64,000 nt of DNA from CAYLLT01 sp964384465 (GCA_964384465.1 CAYLLT010000018.1:1-64000); one strand, 5' to 3'. Positions 53,158 through 62,935 are shown, counted from the first letter of the stretch. Program-made: numbers and translations. Notes: generated by a model not told the origin, from the sequence alone.

Positions 53158-55617
53158 CTACTGCTTCTTCGTATACAGAAACGGCCGCTCGTAAAAGCCG
53201 TTGGCCCCGAAATACTCGTCGTTGCACAGTACCCGCAGCGCTATCACGCTCTTCCCATGCTGCAAGTATGGTGTGATATCCACGTCAACCTCATGCGGCC
53301 GTGAGAAGCAGGACACATAGTCGCTGCGTCCGGCATACTTGCCGTTGACCCACACCCAGACCTGATCCACCACCGCGGGACAGAGTAGTCTGGCTTGTCT
53401 GCCTTGCGATATTGTGGGTGTCTCGACCGCAAAGCGATACCAACCAAGGCCCTTGTAGGCGTGCCCGTCCCGGCTCATCAACTTAAGGCCATCCTGGTCC
53501 GTCAGATTCTGGTTCTGCCAACCGGTGGCCGTGCTGCAAAGCTGCCAGTCGGCGTCGCTGTAGTCCTGCTCCATCCAACGCTCCGAGCGGCCGACATCGT
53601 GCTTGTCGGTTCGGAATTTGGCTTCCGGCGACAATGGAGCAAGCATTTCACCCTCTGTGCCATTGGTGTTCTTGGCATATCGGGTCATCCGTTCGGCCTC
53701 CCAGTCCATGCTGTAGGGCCCCGGCAACCATCCGAAGAACCGGTTGATCTTCTTCATCTTATCCTTTACGGCCAGCATCTGCCGCATGAGATTGGCGGCG
53801 TCGGCGAAACGTAGTTCCTGCTTCGCCTTTAGCGAGTCCACGTAGAGGCGCAGGTGATCGAAAACAAGCCGCTCCATGCGAACGTGGGTCTTCTCCGTGT
53901 CTGTTTTGGCCGCGGTCTCCGCCTTGGCGATATCGTCGGCCAGTCGGGTCATGACCTGCGGCGTATAGCTGCCTCATAGACTCACGTCCTCGTGACCGAG
54001 GTAGGGCGCGGAATCGAAAGCGGTTTCCCGAGGGTCGTAAAACTCGTGCAGAGGCGGAGCGGCGGGACCGAACCATTTGCTGTAGAAGTCATCAAGGACT
54101 TCGTCAACGTTCACCTTGGTGTTCCACTCAAGGGCCGCGCGCGCGACGTATGTGGGAATGCCCAGTTGCGCGATGTCCGTGAATTCGAGATCACTGAAGC
54201 CGAGGCCGCCGGCGTCTTTGACCATCGGTATGTTCGCCCGTATTCGCTTGACCATCGGGGTCACGGTGCCTTTCGACACCAGCATCGTGTAGTTATAGCC
54301 GTATATCCACACCTTGTCCGTGAGCTTGTACCACCGCTTGAGCAAATCATACTGCTGGCGGTTCTGCCAGCATTTCGGATCGTCATAGCGGTGAATGGTG
54401 CAACTGTTGATGTCCGCGAACATGATGGTCAGGTTGTTAAACCGGTTGAAGCCGGGGATGTCCTCCGGCGGAACGTAACGGTTCGCATATCCGTTCGTGG
54501 CAATGATATGGCCGGGATGCTTCTTCGCGGTGGCGTCGAGCATCCCATTCACGAAAAAGAACCATTCGTTTCCGGTCAGATACTCCGGCAGATAGCTGCC
54601 GTGGTCATCGGGACGCATGCCGACTGTGAAACGGACCGACACTTTGCGGCACAAATCGCACTCGCACGTGGGCATGCCGTCGTCCGGCGAAAAGGACGAC
54701 GTGCGGAAGCCGCTCTTCACGTTGGCGTCCACCTGTTTCATCATTTCATCGAGGATTCGCGGTTGCCCGGCGAACTTCGGATCGCTGCGTCGCAGTTCGT
54801 CGGCCATGCAGTTCAAGCCGGGGCTGCGCGTGCCGTCGGGCAGCAACGCGAACCATTCGGGGTGGTCCTTGATCATGGGTTTCGGAAGATAGCGGAACAG
54901 CGAGCTATCGGCGGGAATCCCGAACCATTCGGCACTGCGCGGATTCATCCGGTTGCGGATCAACCATATTTCGCGCTCCACGGTCATGTCGTCCGTACCC
55001 CCGGCGCCGTGGTAGCGCACCGGCAGATCGGGCTTTTCATTCACCGACATCTCCCCGATTTCCAGCGTGGATGATTTCGGCACGACCTCTCCGTATTCGC
55101 CCGGCGTGAACCAGCGCACGCCCAGACGATTGAGGAGATCATAGACGGCGTAGCGCGTACCGAAATACATCGACGTTCCTATGGTGTCCCACGCGTGCGG
55201 CGAAGGCGAATCCACCACGTTCTTCGGTACTGTGGCGTCGTTTCCAAGCAGAACGAGCGTGTCGCGTGTGCAGAGAATGGCGTAGCCCTCTTCACGCAAG
55301 GCCGGCGTAATGCCCTCCGGGATCTTCACTCCGGGGATCCCGTCGGTCAGCCTGCTGCGGCCGACAAGTATCTTTCGACCCTCGTGGGCCTTCTGGTCGG
55401 CGTCGGAGTAGACGGGCAGCTTCGCCCCGCTGATTTTCTCGACGTAGGTCTGCAATTCCCTGGCCGCGATCTTCGCCCCTTCGCTCGGCTTTTCGGCGAT
55501 GACGATACTGCACGCCGGTGTGCCGTCTTTGACCAGTGTGAATGTCGTTGCGGCAGACGCGGCGACAAGCGTGAACGAGAAAACCACGATCAGGACTCTA
55601 CAAAGTAACCATTTCAT
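53158..55617 (-). pseudogene. DUF4838 paralogue interrupted by an in-frame TGA
   Basis: Both parts are in one frame. The 5' part (547 residues) starts MKWLLCRVLIVVFSFTLVA after taggagg and ends YLGHEDVSL. A TGA at 53974-53976 follows, then GSYTPQVMTRLADDIAKAE and 264 more-or-less collinear residues to FLYTKKQ. The intact neighbour reads SSNVSILSSVYKPGPIAQL at this point, so only one sense codon is lost. The rest of the protein is well conserved, so the change is recent or an assembly error. Read as two pieces, the N-terminal part keeps the DUF4838 core and the second lacks a signal peptide. Confidence 0.85.
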
Positions 55618-55689
55618 TCTGGAACAACCTCCTATTGCGTCCGTAAAGTGTGCGGTTTGGATAGCTACAGTTTCTTCGTATACCTTAAT

Positions 55690-57321
55690 CTATCCGCCCG
55701 CCTTTTTTATCCACACCTGGCGGATGACGATCTCGCCGTCGTCGGAGCTCCGCCGGAAGCCGAAGTCGGCGTGTTCGCCGCAGCGGTTCCCGAAATAGGC
55801 GTCGTCCAGGTTGAAGGTCGCGTGCTGCCAGTCGGTCGTGCCGAGGCATTTGACAACGACCGTCTTGCGCTGAGCATCCGCGTCGCCGCCCGCATCGTAC
55901 TCGAGCGTGAGGTCGCCAGGCTGTGCGTCGTAGTACTCCACTTCGATGTGCACTCTGGGCTGCTTGCCCTTGAAGATGAACCCGTCATCCACATCGAAGA
56001 AGATCGTGCGGCCTTTTCGGCCACGCGGCCCACTGGTATTCATCCGGCCGGTCTTGCCCTGGCGCTCGACGACGAGAGTCCAGCCGTCCGCTGAGCCGTC
56101 CCAGGGGAGATCGAGCCTCAGACCGTTCTCCACGTTCTTGCCGCCCAGGATGACGTCTGCGGCCGCCTGGTTGGCTTTGAGGGGATGAAGCCGATACGGT
56201 GCATGCCCGGTGCGTTCACTCTGAATGTCGGCCATCAGCTCGATGTAGCGCTTGCCCGTGTCGCCGCACGGCTTGTTGGAACGGGCCTTGTGATTGAAGT
56301 GCAGGTCGAGGTCCAGGGCCCGCTGGGCCACCTGCAGCGATTTTTCATAGTTCTGCTCGGAAGTCCGCCATCCATCGGTGTCCACCATGATGACCTTGCC
56401 GAAGTGCGACCACTCGGCCAGCAATTGATCCACTTCTTTGGGGCTTTTCTCGCCGTGGTCGGCAATCATGTCCACCTCGGGAATCGCGTGGCACTTGTCT
56501 TTCTCTTCAAACGTGTTTACCGCGATCACGAACGGGCATTTCAGTGTGTGCCTCAGGTACTTGGCCACCCAGTTGTTGAATTTGTAACCGGTATACCCCT
56601 CGTTCTCGATTTCGAAGATCACATTGTCGAGGTGTTTGGTCGAATCGACCCACTTTTTTAGGTAAGCCTCGTGCAGGGACTTGATCTTCGGATTGTCCAG
56701 ATCGAAGACGTACTGGATACCGCGCTCCTTGCCCTTAGGGAACAAATCATATCCGATCGTGCCGGGCAGACTGTTCTCCGAGTTCCACGGGTGGAAGCTC
56801 CATCGGCGAGGGCTGATGCTATCTGAGTCGACGCAGCAGCGGTCGTACAGCGTTACTTCTACGATGACGCCCTTCTTTGACGCATATTCGATCGCCTCGA
56901 TCGCGTGTTTCCAGAATCGCTCGTCGAACTGCGAGAGGTCCACCAAGGCATAGCGCTGGCCCTGTTTGATGGGGTCGTCCGGGGTGCTCACCCGTTTCCA
57001 GCAGAAAAGATCGTTGCCCCAGCCGGCCCATACGAAGCACCGGGTGAAGTTCACTCGGTTGCGCGCCAGCACGTCGAAGAACGACTCGTATGTCGGGCGC
57101 TTCTTATCGGCTTCAGTGCGCCAGTCCAAGCTCTCCGCGATGTGGTCCGTGTTCAGGAGATCGTAGTAGTCGTAACCGGCGAGCTTGAAGTTGTCATTCC
57201 CCCTGAACGACAGCAGCTTGGGGTTCGACTTGCTTCTGGCGATGTGGGCCTTGGCATCGGACGATTCGCCGGATGGGAGAGATAGAGCCATGATCATGAT
57301 CGGGTACACTGCAAAGTTCAT
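55690..57321 (-). CDS. Secreted TIM-barrel glycosidase candidate with C-terminal beta-sandwich
   Basis: A 543-residue protein from MNFAVYPIMIMALSLPSGES, with aggag 9 bases upstream; the N terminus is a weak signal peptide. Residues about 30-350 look like a clan GH-A barrel (FRGNDNFKLAGYDYYDLLNT, NRVNFTRCFVWAGWG, VIFEIENEGYTGYKFNNW with a likely acid/base Glu, and KVIMVDTDGWR). The last ~130 residues (VEYYDAQPGDLTLEYDAGGD and DDAYFGNRCGEHADFGF) match the sandwich in the glycosidase at 47912. The upstream extension of the frame to 57462 is antisense to the next gene's end. Substrate unknown. Confidence 0.78.
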   Translation of the reverse strand: MNFAVYPIMIMALSLPSGESSDAKAHIARSKSNPKLLSFRGNDNFKLAGYDYYDLLNTDHIAESLDWRTEADKKRPTYESFFDVLARNRVNFTRCFVWAGWGNDLFCWKRVSTPDDPIKQGQRYALVDLSQFDERFWKHAIEAIEYASKKGVIVEVTLYDRCCVDSDSISPRRWSFHPWNSENSLPGTIGYDLFPKGKERGIQYVFDLDNPKIKSLHEAYLKKWVDSTKHLDNVIFEIENEGYTGYKFNNWVAKYLRHTLKCPFVIAVNTFEEKDKCHAIPEVDMIADHGEKSPKEVDQLLAEWSHFGKVIMVDTDGWRTSEQNYEKSLQVAQRALDLDLHFNHKARSNKPCGDTGKRYIELMADIQSERTGHAPYRLHPLKANQAAADVILGGKNVENGLRLDLPWDGSADGWTLVVERQGKTGRMNTSGPRGRKGRTIFFDVDDGFIFKGKQPRVHIEVEYYDAQPGDLTLEYDAGGDADAQRKTVVVKCLGTTDWQHATFNLDDAYFGNRCGEHADFGFRRSSDDGEIVIRQVWIKKAGG

Positions 57322-57454
57322 ACTCTTCGCTCCTGGTAACACCATGATCCGGTCAACCGTCCTGAGCCCTGGACTACCGTCCTGGGCCTCCACGATAAGC
57401 GCACCCAGCGAGGATGGCGAACTCGCTCGGCTCACTGGAAACCTTGAACCAGGA

Positions 57455-59098
57455 CTATTCAAACTGCAGGCCGAAGAGCTTCGCGCACTTCAGCCGAAAT
57501 CGGAGGATGACCGGTTCGCCAGTCTTGATACCCATCGCATCCTGCTTCTTCCAAACCACCTGCGTGAAATGCTGATCACCGATGATCGGGATGGCGTCTT
57601 CGAACGTCCGCCCGCCTATGGGCACGCCGTTGAAGTCAGCCGCTTCCACCAGGATCTGCCCGGTGCGCCGGGTCACGGCATTGATCCGGAGCTTCGAACC
57701 GGGCGCCAGGAACGCCAGCGTGGTGAAGCCGCCTTCCTCGGGGGCCTCCAGCGCAATCAGGCGTCCATGGGGCCAGCGCATCATACCGATGTCGTAACTC
57801 CACGCTCCGCGGGGATACTTGTGCGGGTAAGCGTACCCGTTGTACAGAATGGCCCAATCCCCATCGGGCAATTCGACCAGGTTCGGAAAAGCCGCCAGGG
57901 ACCCGCTGTCGAATTGCCCGAAGGGCGCGGTCTGAAAGACCGGCGACCCGGGCATGCGATGCCACACTTTGCCCTCCACGCTGGTCAGCAGATCGATCTC
58001 CGCGCCGTCGTTGGCCTGAGTATAGCGCCAGGGAAACATCAGGTGCCCTTCGGGCATCTGGGGGATGGTCGTATAGCATGGGCTGTACCAGGTGTCGGTG
58101 GGGGCCAGCTCCGGACCGCTCTCGACCACGGGCTGGGACAGAGGGAACTCGCGGAAGTTCTCACTTTCGCTTCGTCCGATGGCTCGTCGCGTGGCGAACT
58201 GATGCCAGGTTTTCTGGGGCGGCGGGTAGCCTTCAGCACGGGGCGGCACCATGTAGGTCCGGGTGTAAATCACATACTTCTTGAGTGTGACGTCATAGTA
58301 GCCGGTTATCGAGGTATCGCTCATCTCGACGCTCAGCGGCTCCTCGATCCGTTTCCAACGGAAACCGTCGGGGGAGGTCCAACCGAACAGGGCGAACACG
58401 TGGTCGTTCCAGGACTCCAGAGCCATCCGCGAGAACGGCCTGCGTTTCTTGAAGGCCTCGAAAAGCTTAGGATCGTAGTTGTCGTTGGTAACCTCCTTGT
58501 AGCGCTCTTCGGGAGGAGCAACCGGATCGATCCACACGACGCCCGGCAGGGCGGGTATCAGGTTGTTCTCCTTGCTCCCCTCGAATTCGACCAGGCCCAG
58601 GTGGGGCCTGCTCCAGGTCTTGCCGTCCGTCGATTCCCAGTAACAGGCACCGGCTCTGCAATTACCCCACAGCCGGTATTTCCCGCCTTCAAAGAGGAGG
58701 GTTCGAACATCCATGCCGTCACCGCCCTTTTCCCAGGGCATGTCCATGGTGATGACGGGATGGACCCTGAGGGCGGGTTCGGCGACGAGACGGATGCCCC
58801 AGGGTGCATCGATGTTCTTCCAGTGGGCCTCGAAGGGGCCGGCCTTCACCTTCTTGTTCGCGTAAACGCTCTTGCCTTGATCGTCCTGCCAATCCGGCTG
58901 GCCCGGGCGCACCATGGCCCAAGTGGTGAAGACCAGGCGTTTTCCCAAGAGACCGACCGGCTCACCGTAACCGCGCTCGTGAACCAGGCCCAACGCGGGG
59001 CGAGTCCCGGCGACAATGAGCAGCAACGCGGCCAGCACACGGATTCGCCTGCCGCGTTCGCCGTGCGGACTTGGCGGGTGATTTGCTTGTTTCATCAT
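57455..59098 (-). CDS. Secreted glycosidase-like five-bladed propeller candidate
   Basis: A 547-residue protein with a signal peptide (RIRVLAALLLIVAGTRPALG). Repeated motifs such as YRLWGNCRAGACYWESTDGK, TWSRPHLGLVEF and FGWTSPDGFRWKRIEEPLS are typical of the sialidase/GH32-GH43-like beta-propeller families that bind or cleave glycans. A closing beta-sandwich follows EGGFTTLAFLAPGSKL. The start ATG has aaggag 10 bases upstream. It is probably co-transcribed with the genes at 55690 and 53158. Catalytic residues cannot be named with confidence. Confidence 0.72.
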   Translation of the reverse strand: MMKQANHPPSPHGERGRRIRVLAALLLIVAGTRPALGLVHERGYGEPVGLLGKRLVFTTWAMVRPGQPDWQDDQGKSVYANKKVKAGPFEAHWKNIDAPWGIRLVAEPALRVHPVITMDMPWEKGGDGMDVRTLLFEGGKYRLWGNCRAGACYWESTDGKTWSRPHLGLVEFEGSKENNLIPALPGVVWIDPVAPPEERYKEVTNDNYDPKLFEAFKKRRPFSRMALESWNDHVFALFGWTSPDGFRWKRIEEPLSVEMSDTSITGYYDVTLKKYVIYTRTYMVPPRAEGYPPPQKTWHQFATRRAIGRSESENFREFPLSQPVVESGPELAPTDTWYSPCYTTIPQMPEGHLMFPWRYTQANDGAEIDLLTSVEGKVWHRMPGSPVFQTAPFGQFDSGSLAAFPNLVELPDGDWAILYNGYAYPHKYPRGAWSYDIGMMRWPHGRLIALEAPEEGGFTTLAFLAPGSKLRINAVTRRTGQILVEAADFNGVPIGGRTFEDAIPIIGDQHFTQVVWKKQDAMGIKTGEPVILRFRLKCAKLFGLQFE

Positions 59099-59166
59099 CG
59101 TCGCAAATCTCCTTCACAGATCACGCAAGAAAGTGGTAAGATGGAACCCAAGAGGAGAACGCGACC

Positions 59167-59268
59167 ATGCCGCGACCGAAACCGTCCAACAAACCGCCTG
59201 CTCAGTTTCCGAAGGGACCGCCGCCCTCGCACCCCAAGCCGCCACAGCGGAGACCGGGGCACAGATAG
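59167..59268 (+). CDS. 33-residue proline-rich small ORF
   Basis: ATG after agaggagaacgcgacc, encoding MPRPKPSNKPPAQFPKGPPP then SHPKPPQRRPGHR. Fourteen of 33 residues are Pro and many are Lys or Arg. The upstream gaggag gives credible initiation. It lies in the gap between two minus-strand secreted-protein genes. Function unknown. Confidence 0.4.
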   Translation: MPRPKPSNKPPAQFPKGPPPSHPKPPQRRPGHR

Positions 59269-59329
59269 CGGGCATGGCGATGGATGTCTCCACGTTTCGA
59301 ACAATTGAGCGACACGTTCAAGAAGGAGT

Positions 59330-60568
59330 TCATTCGACGCACGTCGGATCATACGCCACGCCCGGGTCGCTCAGGCAACGCTGCACGATGCCGAAGTCGC
59401 TGAGGTCGGTGTCGCCGTCAGCGTCCAGATCGGCGGGCAAGATCCCGGCACAGTTCGGCACGAGCGTGCACTCGGCCGGCAACGAGCCCGCATAAGGGAT
59501 ATTCGGGCCGGTGCGGCAGGCCTGGAAGCGTTCCACGTCGCTCATATCGACATCCCCATCTCCATCGAGGTCGGGTGCGACCTGCCCATCACCCTGCAAC
59601 CAGAACCACTGATTGGCCACGTGGCCGTACTCGCTGTTCCAGATGTCGATGACCTGTTTGAGCCCGACCCACCGCAGACCGGGAAGGAGCTTGTGGGAGT
59701 CGAGCTGCGCCTGAAAGGCGGCGACGAAGCCGGGAGTTCTGAGATCCATCTGCTCGAGAAAAACCGTGCAGGTGTATATCCCCGGACTGAGTTGACAATT
59801 GTCCCGGAGTTGGACGAGGCGATCCAGTCCGCTCCAGGTGGATTCATATTTCCCGACGTTCGGCAGCGGCGCGCTGTCATCATGCTGCGTGAAATGCTCC
59901 TTGTCCTGGGGGCGCCACACGCCGGAACCCCAGAGCGCTTCTTCGTTGACGTGCCCGCGCGTTCCACCGCCCCAGAGAATCTCGGCTTGCCAGCTATAGC
60001 TGGGATAGATCCAGCCGACGATCGGGGACCAGAACTGCTCGAGGATCGAGTCCTCCGCCGGTGAAACGATCATGCCGCCGGCGGTGTGGGAGGGCGGCAC
60101 GCCCAGGTCGGATATGAGGAACGCCACATCGGCGTAGTTGTAGGTCGACTCGTGGGCGTGGGGGTCGATCTCGAACCCGAGATTCTCCTTCATGTAACGG
60201 ACGATGTTCTTACCGCTGGTGCCGGGGGCGCCGGTGTCCCAGCGTTTGACCGCCTTGTAGAAGTTCCAATCCGATTGGTAATTGAACATGACCCCCTTGC
60301 TGTGGAGCGTGTTGGCGAAGCTCAGGAGGGAGGCACGGTGGGTGAAGAAGAGAGAGGAGTTGTTGTAGAAATCTGGATCCTCCTCGACGTGCATGACGAT
60401 GCTCACCAGGATGTCGGGCCCTCCCGTGCTTGTCGCCGCTGGGCGGACGCCGGCGTTCCGCTGCTCGGCTCCGGGTGCGTTCTGGGTCAGCGGCCCGGCC
60501 GCGCAGAAGAATGGGCGGCAGCAAAGGGCGATGATGCCCGCCGTCAGAAGATGGAACACGCTTTTCAT
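59330..60568 (-). CDS. Secreted protein with dockerin-like C terminus, possible deacetylase fold
   Basis: A 412-residue protein with a signal peptide (FHLLTAGIIALCCRPFFCAA). Residues 50-330 contain IVMHVEEDPDF near the start and FEIDPHAHESTYNYADVAFL, an Asp/His arrangement reminiscent of polysaccharide deacetylases, but the NodB motifs are not complete. The C terminus holds two calcium-loop repeats (DLDGDGDVDMSDVERFQAC and DLDADGDTDLSDFGIVQRC) like those at 19330 and 47912. Outer-surface attachment to a scaffold is possible. The family call is tentative. Confidence 0.6.
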   Translation of the reverse strand: MKSVFHLLTAGIIALCCRPFFCAAGPLTQNAPGAEQRNAGVRPAATSTGGPDILVSIVMHVEEDPDFYNNSSLFFTHRASLLSFANTLHSKGVMFNYQSDWNFYKAVKRWDTGAPGTSGKNIVRYMKENLGFEIDPHAHESTYNYADVAFLISDLGVPPSHTAGGMIVSPAEDSILEQFWSPIVGWIYPSYSWQAEILWGGGTRGHVNEEALWGSGVWRPQDKEHFTQHDDSAPLPNVGKYESTWSGLDRLVQLRDNCQLSPGIYTCTVFLEQMDLRTPGFVAAFQAQLDSHKLLPGLRWVGLKQVIDIWNSEYGHVANQWFWLQGDGQVAPDLDGDGDVDMSDVERFQACRTGPNIPYAGSLPAECTLVPNCAGILPADLDADGDTDLSDFGIVQRCLSDPGVAYDPTCVE

Positions 60569-60757
60569 GCTTTCTTCCCGCTGCGGAGATCCCGGACCGC
60601 CACATCATACCATGCGGCGTCCTTGATCGCGTCTCCATAGGTGGAATATGGGGTCCACCCTTGTCCCACATGACTTTGTCTTAAGTCCAGAACGCCGACT
60701 ATACTACGCAGCATGTGGTTAGGAGAGTGTGGTCAGATGGAAAATCCGGAGGCTACC

Positions 60758-62023
60758 ATGATGTCGGTTCAATACTCACGTTGTGATTCGCGTCTTGTGC
60801 GGATGCTGTTGATAACGGCCGTTCTGGGGCCGGCGTCGCCGTTGTACGCGGGATCGGACTCAAAGGACGCAGCCGGCGCCCGCCCGGCAGCGTGGAATCA
60901 ATACCTGGGGCCCAACCGCAACAACATCTCCACGGAGACCGGCTGGAACGCCAAGTGGCCCAAGGACGGGCCCAAGCAACTTTGGAAGATCAGTGTGGGT
61001 ACGGGCTTCGCGACCGTGACGGTGAGCGGAAACCGCGTCTACACGATGGGCTACGTCAAGGACAACGACACCACCTGGTGCCTCAACGGTGACACCGGCG
61101 CGGTGATCTGGAAACACTCCTATCCGGCCAAACTCATGCCCAAGAACCACGAAGGTGGTCCGTGCGCCACGCCCACATTGGACGGCAAGCTGGTGTTCAC
61201 GCATGGCAAGGAGGGGCAACTCGTTTGTCTGGACGACGAGAAGAAAGGCGAGATAGTCTGGCAGAAGGACCTGCGCGAGGTGCTCGGCGCCAAAATGCCG
61301 ACCTGGGGGTTCGCCGGTTCACCGCTGGTCGAGGGCGACTTGCTCATCACGGATGCCGGATCTGTCGCTGCGTTTGAGAAGAAGACCGGCAAGCTGGTTT
61401 GGAAGTCAGCCGAGGACTACGGCGCCGGATATTCCTCGCCGGTGGGTTTCGATTTGAAGGGCAAGCGCTGCGTGGCCGTCTTCAATGCTCTCGGGCTGGT
61501 GGTCGTCAGCATGGCCGATGGCAAAGAGATGTATCGCTTTCCCTGGGCTACGGATTACAAGGTCAACGCCGCTACGCCGCTGATCAACGGCGACGAGGTG
61601 TTCATCTCCTCCGGGTACGACAGGGGAGCCGCGCTGCTGCGCCTTGCAGGCGGCAAGCCCGAAGTCATCTGGGAAAACAAGAACATGAGGAACCACTTCA
61701 ACACCTCCGTCCTGTGGAAGGGCCATCTGTATGGCTTCGACGACAGCCAGTTGTCGTGCCTGGAATACAAGACGGGCAAAGTCATGTGGTCCAAGACCGG
61801 CCTGGGCAAGGGTTCGCTCACGCTGGCGGACGGCAAGTTGATCATCCTGAGCGAGAAGGGCGAGCTGGTCACGGCCGAACCCGATCCATCGGCGTTCAAA
61901 GAGATATCCAGTGCCCACGTTCTGGGAGGCAAGTGCTGGACGGTCCCGGTTCTTTTCGATGGAAAGATCTACTGCCGGAACGCGCAGGGCGATCTGGCCT
62001 GTCTGAGCGTCCGTGGCGGATAG
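60758..62023 (+). CDS. PQQ-like beta-propeller repeat protein
   Basis: A 421-residue secreted protein from ATG 60758, with ggagg at 60748. After a signal (LVRMLLITAVLGPASPLYA) it begins WNQYLGPNRNNISTETGWNA, the usual opening of planctomycete outer-membrane biogenesis BamB/PQQ-like propellers. Blades repeat the pattern CLNGDTGAVIWKH, CLDDEKKGEIVWQKD, AFEKKTGKLVWKSAED and CLEYKTGKVMWSKTG. No PQQ-dehydrogenase catalytic residues are evident, so a binding or scaffold role is more likely than alcohol oxidation. Confidence 0.87.
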   Translation: MMSVQYSRCDSRLVRMLLITAVLGPASPLYAGSDSKDAAGARPAAWNQYLGPNRNNISTETGWNAKWPKDGPKQLWKISVGTGFATVTVSGNRVYTMGYVKDNDTTWCLNGDTGAVIWKHSYPAKLMPKNHEGGPCATPTLDGKLVFTHGKEGQLVCLDDEKKGEIVWQKDLREVLGAKMPTWGFAGSPLVEGDLLITDAGSVAAFEKKTGKLVWKSAEDYGAGYSSPVGFDLKGKRCVAVFNALGLVVVSMADGKEMYRFPWATDYKVNAATPLINGDEVFISSGYDRGAALLRLAGGKPEVIWENKNMRNHFNTSVLWKGHLYGFDDSQLSCLEYKTGKVMWSKTGLGKGSLTLADGKLIILSEKGELVTAEPDPSAFKEISSAHVLGGKCWTVPVLFDGKIYCRNAQGDLACLSVRGG

Positions 62024-62041
62024 CGGCGGTGCCATCAAGCG

Positions 62042-62308
62042 ATCGACGTCAGACGTGAGACGTGAAGGTGTTGAACGTCTAACGTCTAAGTAACCCCGCA
62101 GAATGACTCGTTTGCGGTCGGCTTCAGCCGACCAGTTCTTGCCACCCGCTTTAGCGGGTGGGTTCCGACAGCGACACCGGTTTCTCGAGCCGGCCTTCAG
62201 CCGGCTTTCACACGCGCAAGCCGGCTGAAGCCCGGCTGAGGGAGCATCCAGCAGGCGCCACCACCGCCTGAAGGCGGTGGCAATCACGGGCCGGCTGAAG
62301 CCGGCCCC
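62042..62308. repeat. Cluster of palindromes and short GACGT repeats
   Basis: Between the propeller gene and marR at least six hairpins occur: ggtcggcttcagccgacc (62116-62133), ccacccgctttagcgggtgg (62142-62161), agccggccttcagccggct (62188-62206), a related stem near 62219-62238, ccaccgcctgaaggcggtgg (62261-62280) and gggccggctgaagccggccc (62288-62307). They are preceded by repeated gacgt units (62042-62090). No gene lies here. Confidence 0.85.
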
Positions 62309-62348
62309 GGTGCATCGGCGCGGGCTTCTAACGATTTATTCTGCGTTC

Positions 62349-62891
62349 CTACTTGGCGTCTCTCGTCTCTCGCGCTGCCGCGCTGCAGGCGTCGGCGACG
62401 CATTCGAACTGGGCCAGGAACGGCTCGCGCCGGCTGGGCGGCAAGCTCTCCAAGACTTCATGTTGCAGGTCCACAGCGAACTTGCGGGCGGCATGATACT
62501 TTGCCCGGCCGCGGGGCTTGAGCTGAATTCGATTGGCCCGGCGGTCGGCCTCATCGGTGCTCCGTTTGATCAGTCCGGACGACTGCATCCGTTTCAATAT
62601 CGAAGTGATGGTGTTCGGATCGCTCAGCATCATCCCTGCCAGCTCGCGTTGGGTCACGCCGCGAGGGTCGCTCTCGATCAGCCAGCGCAGGATGGTGAAC
62701 TGGTCAGGCGTGATTCCCAGGTGGGTGATACGCCGACGGAAGGCCTGATTGAGGCCGAACCATGCCCGTCGCATCATCGAGGGCAGCCGCCGCCGGCCGG
62801 GGGCATCGATGGACAGGCGGGCCTTCGCCATGCCGAGGCGGCTGCCGCCGCGCAGGCGGGGGTTTCGTGAACTTGCCTTTTCGTTTGTCAT
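62349..62891 (-). CDS. MarR-family transcriptional regulator
   Basis: A 180-residue winged-helix regulator. The core (ITPDQFTILRWLIESDPRGV, TQRELAGMMLSDPNTITSIL, KRMQSSGLIKRSTDEADRRA) is a standard MarR HTH and wing. The N terminus is basic (RLRGGSRLGMAKARLSIDAP). The last residues (SAAARETRDAK) are encoded by low-complexity ctctcgtctctcg sequence next to the hairpin cluster. It is divergent from the propeller gene at 63041, which is a candidate target. The ligand is unknown. Confidence 0.9.
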   Translation of the reverse strand: MTNEKASSRNPRLRGGSRLGMAKARLSIDAPGRRRLPSMMRRAWFGLNQAFRRRITHLGITPDQFTILRWLIESDPRGVTQRELAGMMLSDPNTITSILKRMQSSGLIKRSTDEADRRANRIQLKPRGRAKYHAARKFAVDLQHEVLESLPPSRREPFLAQFECVADACSAAARETRDAK

Positions 62892-62929
62892 GCACGAGAT
62901 TAGGGTGCTGCAACAATAGTACGTGTAGG

Positions 62930-62935
62930 TATAAT
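62930..62935 (+). promoter_or_regulatory. TATAAT box in the marR/propeller intergenic region
   Basis: A perfect TATAAT at 62930-62935 in the AT-richer divergent region, with a weak -35. It would serve the gene at 63041 with a leader of about 100 nt. The near-palindromic tacgtgta just upstream might be part of a MarR operator. Confidence 0.35.

Noticed and set aside
53974..53976. Selenocysteine codon in the DUF4838 paralogue
   Set aside because: The intact paralogue has no Cys here and no convincing stem-loop follows within 40 bases; nonsense mutation or error is simpler.
57185..59308. 707-codon plus-strand frame opposite the propeller gene
   Set aside because: The minus-strand gene has a signal peptide, ribosome-binding site and propeller motifs; this frame has none.
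62042..62308. CRISPR array
   Set aside because: The repeats are different palindromes with irregular spacing; no constant repeat and spacer pattern and no cas genes.
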